From Siderastrea siderea (Eukaryota > Cnidaria > Anthozoa > Scleractinia > Rhizangiidae): a DNA stretch of 64,000 nucleotides. The first letter of the stretch is position 1; each line of letters starts with the position of its first letter. This document shows positions 35,061 through 45,004 of this stretch, piece by piece. The translations under genes and the position numbers were made by a program. The DNA is taken from positions 41,810,686 through 41,874,685 of the forward strand of contig OZ034968.1 in assembly GCA_964030785.1 (NCBI GenBank), in the 5' to 3' direction. A model generated the notes under the pieces. That model ran no database searches. It saw only the letters and a list, made by a program, of their open reading frames with translations, and was not told where the DNA came from.

Positions 35061-36424
35061 ATTAATCATTTAAATGAGATACAGTCGAGTACCGTATATC
35101 GCGATTTTAAGAAAATTTAATAATTCTGCTTTGAGATATTTTCATTTGAATGCCGAAAAGAACACGTCCGTTAAGTACAGCAGGGTATGTACACAGGCAA
35201 TAAATTCCTTAATTTGTTTCATAATCTTAATTCCTGTTTCAACTTAAATAGTATACAATGCAAGATAAATATCCACTTTGTTAAACCGCCCCCAAATTTT
35301 AGTGCAAGCAGAAACTTTTTAAACAAGAGATAGTTCTCATGTCTGATTACTGGCGTTTCTATTAATGTCTGTCCATTTTGTGCAAAAACGAGCTCGCTAA
35401 CCCTGCTTTTATTGCATTTTTGAAATGTTCAAAACATAATTACCAATTGGTCCAAGTTTTAGAACATTTCATATTCCTTCTATTTCGGTGAAATCACCTT
35501 AATAAACACTAGCCACAACTCTTTCCGACGATCGAAGGGTAACAGTCGAATCGGATCAACTAGTTTCTTCACGGCGGCCAATTGGCCTTACCAAATCCGT
35601 TGAGAAAACCAAATTTGGGTGAGTTTTTATGCTGCAATTGTTCCAGTTGTTCCAAATGTCGAGAAAAATCCTCCCCATTTTGTAGACGAACCGTGGGATT
35701 TAAGCGCAGCAAGGACGACACCTATCTTCGGGGAGGGTTACAATTTTTATTATATTTTCGTTAGCTTCATGGGTGCGAAAGATTTTAGATATCTTTAAGA
35801 TTTTGATACTGAAGAGGAAGCTGATTTTTCCCAGCTGCTCCAAAATTGTAGCATAACACGTTAGGTTCAGGCAAAAGGTAGCCAGATCCCATACAATAAG
35901 GTCACATTAAATACTGCTCCATCAGCCATGGAGTTTAACACAAATTTCTCTGGAAAGGAGAATAGCCACCTATTAGTACGGAAAGCAGCATTTTGTGATG
36001 TGATAGTGTGAAAAAGGCTAACCTCCTAGACGTTCCACGTTTTCTGGTTGATGCAATATCTATCTCTTTCATATTTTAGATTTTAAGGTTATACCAGAGA
36101 AACAATTTCACTTTAAGAATAGGATTCGTTTTCCCAACCCGTTTGCACGCAATTATTATCTGTATGGTTAGAAATCCAAAATCTTTTGTTGTGAACAGGG
36201 GTCTTTAAGCGAATCAGCTCCGAACCCGAATAAATTGTGCGGTTTATTCGGCCTTCGCGTCTTCAAATCTTGACATTTTTTCGCAGATTTGTTTAAATCT
36301 GAAAATAACTTTTTAAAATTATAGGAAATGGTCGGAAGCTTTTTTAGTACATTGGTTGAAGAATTCGCAGACTGAGTTACGAATACTGATTTAACAAACG
36401 GTAAACGCCACAGTTGTGCATGCA
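35061..36424. other. Non-coding stretch
   Basis: Apart from a partial copy (35633-35740) of the repeat described at 24037-25870, no feature is supported. Confidence 0.4.
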
Positions 36425-37160
36425 ACCACCAATAATAGTAATAATAATAATAACTTTATTAACGTGTCAAAACTGTAGTAGCTGAGGGGAAAAGTCCCCT
36501 CTACTAATTGTGGACACCTAACCTGCCTAACTAAAAACGTAATTAACATATATAAAATGGAAAAATATTTATATACATTTAAAAAGCCTAATTACAACAA
36601 TTAACTAAGCTAAAAAAACTGTAAAAATATATTAAAATTCTGTTTCTTCAACTATATTAAAATATAAAAATAAAAATTATGTTAAAAATAAAAATTATGT
36701 CATGTAATGCTGGCGGCCAGTCATTCTTGGCATAGGCTGCAGCCTCGACAATCACTGACATTTGCAGCCAGCGCAGTGAGGTCCCGATCACGTATAACGT
36801 TCTTAAATTGCTTCAAAGAGGATAAATTTCTTAGTCTAGGAGTGAGATCATTCCAAAGTTTGGGCCCTAGGTAACGAAGTGAGTGTTTTCCATATGTTAC
36901 CGAAGAGAATCGAGGTTGAACAAATTCTCGTTTTCTTAAATTATATAAGCCACTGTCTAATTGGAAAAGATTACAGAGTCTCTCTGACAGCAATTTATGC
37001 TTAATTTTATACATGAAGATGGCAATGTCCTGTAATCTAGAAGAAATAGATACAAGTGGTAGGTAAGAGTCGCTCGAGGCGATGCCGAGAATGGCCGAGC
37101 AATTCTAGCTTCTTGATATATTAAGGTAGTATGTATCTCAATACCAAACACAGTTTTTTT
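36425..37160 (-). mobile_element. 3' end of an L2/CR1-like LINE
   Basis: On the minus strand the C-terminal tail of a LINE protein (36721-37014; TYGKHSLRYLGPKLWNDL, SSLKQFKNVIRD, ending CSLCQE and a stop) is followed by an AT-rich 3' UTR and a terminal ATT/AAT microsatellite at 36428-36450. Upstream of 37014 the frame is broken. It is a 5'-truncated copy of a family different from 32697-34275. Confidence 0.8.
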
Positions 37161-37404
37161 TATTTTCTACCAACAAGATAAGGAAAGTGGTTGTTTTAAC
37201 TTCAGTGAAAACTTCGTATAGTAAAGAGAAGACAACCGTGGTGTTAATGTCCTTTGCGTGTACGCACTTTTCTAATCTCAAATCCCCATGAAATCGCTAG
37301 TTAAGGAAACTATATATTATGGCAACAAATTAATGGCAAGCTACTTCCGAGGATATTTCTTTTTTTTTTCCTGAAGTTTGAAATGAAATCCCTTGTGAAC
37401 AAAC

Positions 37405-37990
37405 TTATCGAAATAATAACGTGAGATATAGATTTAGCGCCTCTTCTCTTTTCAGGTCAGGGGCCCCGCCGAAAGGCAGGGCGACAAAAAATTAGTCTAT
37501 AGACTCATTCAGTTGTTCTCCTCCACGGAAATCTTTAGTAAAAGGCGAAAGATTTATGCGTGATGAAGGAAAACCAGAGCTAAATTCAAGGGGCACAAGC
37601 TGGGCTTATTTTGAAGGAAACGCGGAAAGCCATGTGGTACAAATAATTTCAATAAGTTCTTTTAAAGCGCTTGCGCACTGAAAACACGCGAAGTATTTCA
37701 AGAAACAGGGACGCGAACATAATGGACGGGCACTCAATACTTTCATCGTAAAGCTAGAATTTTCGTTTTCCTTTGGTAAGCAAATGCTGACAGTTTGTGT
37801 CGTTCCTGCAACAACCGCAATAGCTGCGACGTGAATAGGGCACTGCGCATGCGTATTCATCTTCTTCTCTTTTCCGTTCAAGAGACGCCGTGTTAGACAA
37901 AAATTGTTTTCGTTAGGTATCCTGGTTCTCATGCGCGTTAGATATCCGTCAAGGAGACCAAAGATTCAAGGTATGTTGGAAGCGTACTCA
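37405..37990 (+). repeat. Dispersed module, copy e
   Basis: The least disturbed copy: TTTCAGGTCAGGGGCCCCGC, GGCGAAAGATTTATGCGTGA, CGCGGAAAGCCATGTGGTAC, GCACTGCGCATGCG and GTACTCAACGTTTG in order. It serves as the empty-site reference for the insertions in copy b. Confidence 0.85.
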
Positions 37991-38640
37991 ACGTTTGTTT
38001 ACGTTTTGTTTGTTTAGTGCACAGACGGTACCCTGGAACAGCGGCATGAAACCTTTGTTCATAGGCTCCGCCGTCTACCCGTTTCCAGCCGCTCGTCTTT
38101 TTTCCCTGTCTTCGCTCTCCCCACTTCTTCCTTCCCCACCCCCTCCCCGTCTCTTCGCTCGCTCTCACCCTTGTTTTGCTCGCTCTTTCCCTGACCAGAG
38201 AGCCTGTTCACAGGCTACCACGTTCAAATATAATGTCAAACAAAAACGTGAAAAGTGAATTGTGAAAAGAGCTATTGATATTGATCTTAGCAACGATGAG
38301 CGTCATAGAGATGTGGGGCGACATACGCCCGGGCCCTCTTTGAGCAACGCCTAAGTAAATGAAGGCAGTTGTAGTGAAGAAGGCAGTTGTAGTAAGGAGC
38401 GGTCACGGGAACACTGAATTAGAGGGGGTTGGTAGCGGTGGGTCTAGACTTGCTCCAAGTCGCTTGTTCTAATCATAGAAGACGTGCGTGCGCGCGTGGC
38501 CCACAAGGATGAAAAAAAAAACGAAAAAAAAAGATGCGGCTGCTTCTGCGTAGGCTTCAATGAATAGTATCGCGCGCAAAATTATCTTGCGCTATAAAGT
38601 TGGCTCATAAAGGCCTCAGCTAGCAGTGAAACATTGTTGA
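37991..38640. other. Non-coding stretch
   Basis: A pyrimidine-rich tract at 38090-38190 and a short hairpin AGCCTGTTCACAGGCT at 38201-38216. Short alternating GTGCGCGCG at about 38485-38497. No gene supported. Confidence 0.4.
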
Positions 38641-38644
38641 GGTA

Positions 38645-39025
38645 ACATGTTTCCCTCAATGTTTCCTTGGTTGCTCACAAAAGAAACATTTGTTGCGGAA
38701 ATATTCTTTTCTGTTTGCAAGAAAAAAAATGTTTCTGACATTTTTCAGAAACATTTTGTTTCCGCAACCTTTTCGCGCGCCGAAGAAACAAGGTTGACTA
38801 GATCCTGTGGTAGCATAGGTTGTATTCCCTAAACTGAGTATGCGCAAACGTTCCTTTCCGTTGAAATGTTTCTTGGTTTGCACGGCAAGGAAACATTGTT
38901 TCCCACTCGTTTGTGGGCACAAGAAACATTCCGAGAAAAAAATCTTTTCACAACAACGTTTCCTCTTTTGCAGGGGCTTTAATAGTTTTTCTGATACACA
39001 TTTACCCGCGGTAAGAATTTTTTCT
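38645..39025. repeat. Cluster of GTTTCC/GAAACA words
   Basis: More than a dozen copies of TGTTTC or GAAACA in both orientations within about 380 bp, spaced irregularly and partly self-complementary (for example AAATGTTTCTGACATTTTTC followed by AGAAACATTT). It may be a degenerate fold-back or minisatellite. Confidence 0.5.
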
Positions 39026-39284
39026 GACGCCATTTTTTCGCACGCGCAAAAATACTTTACATAATCATTGACAACCGCTCTACGTAAATGGAGTTCCTCA
39101 GTAAAATAAAGTTTCAAATATGTTGTCTTTCCTAGAAGGGTCACGTACCCTAAGGTAGTTGGGAAGAGCGCCACCCTCTTTCATATGTCAAAATAAGAAT
39201 ACATCATCAAATTTATGCTCCTAGACTGGACACCAAATGAAAACTGAAAAAAGTAAAAACAATGCAACAAACTTAGTTCTTCTC

Positions 39285-39745
39285 CTTGTCTGGACGCACT
39301 TGGGTGGGAGATCCACAAAGGCCATCATGGTTTTCAAGTCTTTACATAATTTCACTCCAGTGTATCTCCACAATATGTTTTACAAATTCAATACTAATTA
39401 TGGCGTAAGAAACTCGATAAACAAACTTGTATTGCCTAGTCCTAGAACAGAGTACCTGAAGCACGGCTTCTCCTATAGTTGTGCCGTCTTATGGAATTCT
39501 TTGCCTCAGGATCTTAGGGAATGTAACTTTCTGGGGGTTTTCAAAAACAAGGTGAAAGCTCACTTTTCTTCATTAGGCCCCACACGGCAGTCATATAAAC
39601 CAGTTGATTTTTGTAGCTTATATTAGGATACTTTAAAAATAGTTTTTAGCATATTTGTAACTGATGATTTCCCGTGTATAAAAGAATAATAAATAAATAA
39701 ATAAATGTATAAATAAATAAATGAATAAATAAATAAATAAATAAT
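39285..39745 (+). mobile_element. 3' end of an L2/CR1-like LINE (same family as 32697-34275)
   Basis: Plus-strand coding tail: DALGWE, then KAIMVFKSLHNFTPVYLHNM, VLPSPRTEYLKHGFSYSCAV, LWNSLPQDLREC and FKNKVKAHFSSLG, stopping at 39624-39626. A short 3' UTR and a (TAAA)n tail (about 39687-39745) follow. Compared with the copy at 33084-34193 a few residues are missing after DALGWE. 5'-truncated and non-functional. Confidence 0.85.
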
Positions 39746-40009
39746 AAAACAAAAGCTATTGGAGAGAATCACACCCAAGAAATTTCTCATCGGTTTGCAA
39801 CAATAATTTAACATTAAAAAATTGCTGACATTCCAAGAGGTTTTCAGTATATCAAGTGAATGGGAGGGCATAAAAGTGAAGGTGACGTGACTGTGTGTAT
39901 ATTCACAATAAGCCACCGGAAAGTAGGAATGAATGCTTACAATTGAAGGTAAGTGGAACACGTCAAGGTAGGTGCATATAACTCAAGTGTGTACAAGTAC
40001 AAAGGAGTG

Positions 40010-40770
40010 AATTCTAGTGAAGCTGAGTGCATACAAAAAGGTGAATGCATACAATTGAAAAGAAGTGCATAAACCAGTAAAGGTGACTGAATACAAATGA
40101 AGGTGAGTGCTTACAAGTTAAGGTGAGCGAATACAAGTGATGGTGAGTGCACACAAGTGAATGTGAGTGAATACAAGTGAAGGTGGGGCATACAAGTAAA
40201 GATGAATGAATACAAATGAACATAAGTGCGTACAAGTTAAGGTGAGCGAATACAAGTGATGGTGAGTGCACACAAGTGAATGTGAGTGAATACAAGTGAA
40301 GGTGGGCATACAAGTAAAGATGAATGAATACAAATGAAGATGAGTGCGTACAAGTTAGGGTGAGCGAATACAAGTGATGGTGAGTGCGTACAAGTGAAGT
40401 TGAGTGAATACAAGTGAAGACGAGCGCGTACAAGTGAAAGTGAGTGCTTACAAGTGATGGTGAGTGAATACAAGTAAAGGTGAGTGCATACAAGTGAAGG
40501 TGGGAGAATACAAGTGAAGGTGAGGAATACAAGTGAAGGTAAATTGGCCACCGTAAAGAGATTGAAAGCTGACGTTTCGAGCGTTAGCCCTTCGTCAAAG
40601 TGAAGATGAGTGCATACAAGCGATGACGAGTGCATACAAGTGAAGTTGAGTGAATACAAGTGAAGGTGAGCGCGTACAAGTAAAGGGGAGTGCATACAAA
40701 TGAAGGCGAGTAAGTACAAGTTAAGGTGAGTGGAAACAGGTGAATAGGAGTGAATACAAGTTAAGGACAG
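40010..40770. repeat. 20-bp minisatellite with an embedded Penelope fragment
   Basis: Tandem 20-bp units such as GAGTGCATACAAGTGAAGGT, with much variation, from about 40010 to 40770. Because 20 is not a multiple of 3, all frames lack stops for long stretches and give false long open frames on the minus strand. The array is interrupted at 40541-40597. Confidence 0.93.
40541..40597 (-). ncRNA. Hammerhead-like Penelope terminal fragment
   Basis: On the minus strand: TTGACGAAGGGCTAACGCTC, GAAAC, GTCAGCTTTCAATCTC, then the complement of AAATTGGCCACCG. This matches the hammerhead core order (CUGANGA, stem II, GAAA, cleavage GUC), but the first base is U instead of C. The sequence joins the minisatellite directly on both sides. 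Likely a mobilised or template-switched Penelope end. Confidence 0.45.
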
Positions 40771-41786
40771 AACATGAAAGTGGAGATGAAACGTGAGAAG
40801 ACTATATGTGGAATATGCTAACCACATATGAAGAGCACATGATGCAAATGATTTGTGCTCTATATGCATGCTAGCATGAACTTCTTACTCGTCAGACTGT
40901 ATATGCGGTCGCCATTTTCTATCCCAGGATTCTACTGGCTACTAGACTAGTTCCAGGCTGCGCCAATGGTCAAGCAAGTTCCAGGCACTCTCTGTAAATT
41001 AGAGTGAACCGTGCAAATGGTACACGCCAATCTCAAAGGGGGTTTGTTTACCCGTGGACCAACCGATTTCCCGGCCATGAAAATGGCAAACAACTGCAAG
41101 TCACTACAATCAAAATAACTGAGTGTAAAGAAAACAAATCCTTTGAATAATGAAAATCCTCAACCCACAGACTTGATTTGTCTGGCTCAACTGGTCCAGG
41201 GGGCAGCTGCTCCCCTCCCCCCCTCCCCCCGCTAGCTACGACCCTGTAAAAAAAAAAAGTTTTATATATTACTAACACAGTGACCTGCAAAAAGTTAATT
41301 GTAAAAAGGCAACGCTGAACCGAAAAACAGAGATCAATTTTAAATATATATATTTGAGCGGTGCCTCGATAAAAACTGCTGAAGTTTTTGGACAAAACTA
41401 AAAGTCACAAAATACAAACGTCTGAAGAGGTGATGCATCTGGGACAATGTTAAATTGAATGTGGAATTCATAAAGGTTTTCTGACCTCTTAGCTTTTTCA
41501 ATAACGTGAATCTCAAGAATTCCACATTGCAGATTTCGCATCAGAAGGCTCTTTAACCGTTGGCATATATTGGTTTTTATGAGAGTAACGTGTAAGCTTT
41601 TTGAGTGTCAAGGGTTTCAGTGTTGTGGTCACGTGACTTTTCAAGTATGTCGTGACTCTAGAAAGTTAAAATAACCTTTAGTAGAGCAAATCTGCCAAAA
41701 TTCAAACTGAGGGAAGTGAGTAAGCCCAAGATTTGATGGTTCGAAGTCGTCCATAGCAATCATTTTGTAATTAAGGTTCTCCACCC
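40771..41786. other. Non-coding stretch
   Basis: Includes a C-rich tract at 41212-41229 and an A-run at 41248-41258. No gene or repeat boundary supported. Confidence 0.4.
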
Positions 41787-41790
41787 TTAA

Positions 41791-42183
41791 GGACGGTGCC
41801 TTCTAATACAGATGTATTTTTGCAAAGGTTACGACTATGGGGAAAAAGTAGATCTTATCAAGGGTTATTGCAATCCAAGAAGAAAAATGTGGGTAACCAC
41901 GCTTTTTTCAGAGATAATTTAGCAACGATAATTCTAAAAAAGCGTTAAAATATAAAGAATGTATGGCAATTTCTTTCCAAATTTAAGCTCAATTATCTCT
42001 GAAAAATGCGCGGTTACCCCCAATTTTCTTTTTAGATTCTGATAGCTCTTGCTAAGATCTGCTTTTTCCACACAGACATAAAACACGCAAAAATATTTTT
42101 GTATTAGTGGGCAAATTCCTTAAGAACCCAAATATCCCGAGATGCGCAGAACGTATGCGCAGTAACGGAAGGAGGCACCGTCC
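41791..42183 (+). mobile_element. 393-bp TTAA-target MITE
   Basis: TTAA on both sides (41787-41790 and 42184-42187), ends GGACGGTGCC and GGCACCGTCC. Inner inverted words GGTAACCACGC and GCGCGGTTACC, and TTTCAGAGATAATT with AATTATCTCTGAAA, make a second nested hairpin. A degenerate relative is at 19940-20338. TTAA targets are typical of piggyBac and Kolobok transposons. Confidence 0.88.
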
Positions 42184-42542
42184 TTAAAACAGCGGTGGCG
42201 GGAAAAAAATAAAGTGCCTTGGGTTACGTGACAGCCTCAGAACACCATATTTAGGATGACACGAATCGAAGGTATTTTTATAATTTGAGTCGAAACGTGA
42301 AAATAAAAAAAATGATAGACATTTAAACCATTTTTCTAATTGGAGTCCAGAATTAGATAAATGAAAAAATCATATGACAGACATCAAAACCACATTGCTG
42401 TTAGCATGGAGCATGCAAAAGAAAATATGCCAGAGTTGCTCTTTCTTGACTTACAATTGCTAAGACACTACCCTTAAAGAAATGCTATGATAGCACCTTT
42501 TTTTGGTTCGGTGTCAACGACTATATGTAAGCAATACAGACC

Positions 42543-42700
42543 TTTTTCCGTGTTTACATAGCCTCATCTAAACGCGAGGGGAGTTGGGAGAACGCGAGAC
42601 AGTTATGCAAACCCTCGACTGCGTCTCAGGTTTGCATAACTTTCGAGAATTCTCCCAACCCCCTGAGTGTTTAGATGAGGCTATGTAAACACGGAAAAAA
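42543..42700. repeat. 158-bp palindromic element
   Basis: Arms of about 75 bp: TTTTTCCGTGTTTACATAGC at the left and GCTATGTAAACACGGAAAAA at the right, with AGTTATGCAAACC and GGTTTGCATAACT near the apex. Mismatches are mainly in the middle of the arms. Confidence 0.9.
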
Positions 42701-43757
42701 GTCCTCTATCGCTTCTACAAAATATTTCTCAAAACGAAAAACAAATGAAGGGAAATTTTGTATATTTGCTTCTTAATTGCAATAGGTTTTCTCAATGTTT
42801 GACAGTGTTCAAACGTCCTGCCACCCGTACCCTCTAATTCTGGTTCCCGCCTCTTTGGCTTTTCGATTGCACAATATTAAGCAACTTTAAGGAACGTTGT
42901 CTTATTTCGCCTGCTTTCCGCCACCTCGAGAATCCAGCTTCCCGCCCTCTCTTTTCCTGCCTCCCGTACATCCCCACTCTTCTCCTGGGTTTGCTTCCCC
43001 TGTACCCCCCCCCATCTCACTTTCTGAAGACTACCACTGACCAGGAGTGAATAAAAGAAAGGGCGATTTCCTAAGATTTATTTTTCTGACTTCTAGAAAA
43101 CGAAAAAAATCCCAAAGGCCATAAAAATAATTGTAATTTTAAAGATAAAATATCTGTTGCGATTGTATTCAAATCGCGAAAATAAAGCCTTGCCAAATAC
43201 TGGTCTCTCAATTTCTCGGAGTTAAGTCTACGCGAAATTTAGTTAAATAAAACTTGTCATAAATAAATACTCCAGCCATAATAGCGCAAACGGAAGGAAA
43301 TGCTTAGCTGCCAAGCTGAATTGAGATAAAAAAAAAAGTACCTTAAAAAAGGTAAAAATAATCTTTTTTATATTTTGAAGATTTTTTTTTATATTTTCTC
43401 TCTTTCTTTTTTGTAACACCCTTGGTTATTGGTAGCCTTCGGAAAAAGGTGGGGGGCACAGGGATGGGAACCCAGCTGAAAAGGGGAATATACGAGGCGT
43501 AAAGCGGGAGAAATAAGAAAAAATATAAACACAACATTCCATGTAATAATACTTTGCATTCGAAAAAGCCAAAGAGACGGGATTCGAAAATTAAAGGGTA
43601 CCGGTGATAGGAAGTTCGAGCCCCCCCCCCCCCCGGTCCCCCTTCCCCCTTACCAGTCGTTAATGTCGGAAAAGTCGAATATACTTATTTAGGTCTCTGG
43701 AGACGGTCCATTTGCCGTTAAATAGTTATTGATAAAACGACGTAATTATGTATTGTT
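42701..43757. other. Non-coding stretch with a C-run
   Basis: Poly-C at about 43620-43635 and T-rich tracts near 43380-43412. No gene supported. Confidence 0.4.
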
Positions 43758-43853
43758 TAATAAACGAGCAGGAGTGTTTTATCGGGTTTGAAACCACGAG
43801 GCGTAGCCGAGTGGTTTTAGACCCGATAAAACACGATCTGCGAGTTTATTGAA
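43758..43853. repeat. ~95-bp palindromic element
   Basis: TTAATAAACGAGCAGGAGTG at the left, complemented by a right arm ending CGAGTTTATTGAA. Inner GTTTTATCGGGT and ACCCGATAAAAC, apex AAACCACGAGGCGTAGCCGA. Confidence 0.85.
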
Positions 43854-44149
43854 CGGCTTCAAAAAACGATCTCATAGAATAATGAACTAATGGTGCCATT
43901 TTCCCGTGCTATAACTTTATTCCATAGTCTCATCAAGGGAATGTCAAAATCGATCTCACAGAATATAAAGACATTCTTTCATGTTTTGTAGTTCCTATAG
44001 TCTTTGAAAAGAATAAAAAGTTTTGTTTAATGAGCTTCGGACCATTTTCCCGTGCTGCTAGTTCATGCTGCTAGATCTGAAAAGAATTATAAGATTAGAT
44101 GATTTGTATAGTGGAAACTTCATTCAATAGTGAGCTCGATGAGAACATT

Positions 44150-44460
44150 ATGGCTTCGAAGCACAAGCGGACGTTTCGCAAACCCAAAAATGCTGAAGAA
44201 GAGAAACAACTGCTGGAAAATGCCGTACCAAAGTCAACACGTTCCGTCAATAAGTGGGCTATGAAGATTTTTTCAGAATGGCAGTCAACAAGAGTAAATA
44301 AGAAAGCTTCTGAAGAGCCGAGCAGTTGTACTAATGACACATCACAAATTCAAGACTCGGAAACCGACGTGCTTGATATGACGGCAGAGTCGCTAAATTT
44401 TTGGTTAACAAAATTCATTGTTTATTTTATTTCATTTCTTTTTTCAGGCCTTTGATTTGT
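44150..44460 (+). pseudogene. N-terminal fragment of a Crypton/KIAA1958-type protein
   Basis: An open frame from ATG 44150 reads MASKHKRTFRKPKNAEEEKQ, then LLENAVPKSTRSVNKWAMKI, FSEWQSTR and AESLNFWLTKFIVYF. The NAVPKSTR, NKWA-KIF-EWQ and SLNYWLTKF-like pattern is that of the N-terminal region of tyrosine-recombinase-derived proteins (KIAA1958/QRICH1 group, DUF3504, related to Cryptons). These are common in cnidarian genomes. The catalytic domain is absent. After LTKF the frame runs into an AT-rich stretch without a visible GT donor, although TTTTTTCAG at 44440-44448 resembles an acceptor. It is therefore either a broken copy or an incompletely readable gene. Upstream in-frame ATG at 44099 is possible. 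Confidence 0.6.
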
Positions 44461-44483
44461 TCCAGAAGAGAGTTGGATTGATG

Positions 44484-44599
44484 GTAATTTACCTCATTAC
44501 TATTCTTTATATAAAATGTTACCCTCATTAGTATTCTTTATATAAAGAATACTAATGAGGGTAACATTTTATATAAAGAATAGTAATGAGGTATATTAC
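44484..44599. repeat. 116-bp near-perfect palindrome with no loop
   Basis: Each arm is 58 bp and only one position differs (GTAATTT against GTAATAT at the tips). The centre is TTTATATAAAG. Each arm itself contains two ~32-bp subrepeats of CTCATTA-TATTCTTTATATA. Confidence 0.95.
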
Positions 44600-45004
44600 A
44601 ATCAGCCCCGCTTTCCCCTGGGACTGAAATCAAATTGCGCCACCAGGCTTTTTAGATTGTTGATGTATTACCGGTTTTAAACAAGCATCCACGTGACTGA
44701 TTTGCGTGATGTAATTGGTGGAAATGATCATTAATTATTCATGAGTTTTTGAAGACGTTATCATGACTTCAGCAAACTATTTTGATGCATCCTCGCTTGT
44801 GGTCAACTCGTGGTCATTCGTGGTCACTCGTGTTTACTTTTAGACACGCTCTAAAATGACGCGTATATATGGTCATGTAGCATTATTTGAACCGAGTAAC
44901 ACGTTCCTTAAGGGTGTCTTCTTGTGTGGGAACATCCTATATAAGGCCGAGTAACAAGCGAAGGCTCAATGTAGTAAAACGTTCCTTTTGATTCGTAGTG
45001 TATC

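Noticed and set aside
40014..40869. Long minus-strand open frames up to 210 codons with YSLTFTC-like repeats
   Set aside because: They are products of the 20-bp minisatellite, which stays open in all frames because its unit lacks stop codons on that strand. No start context or domain.
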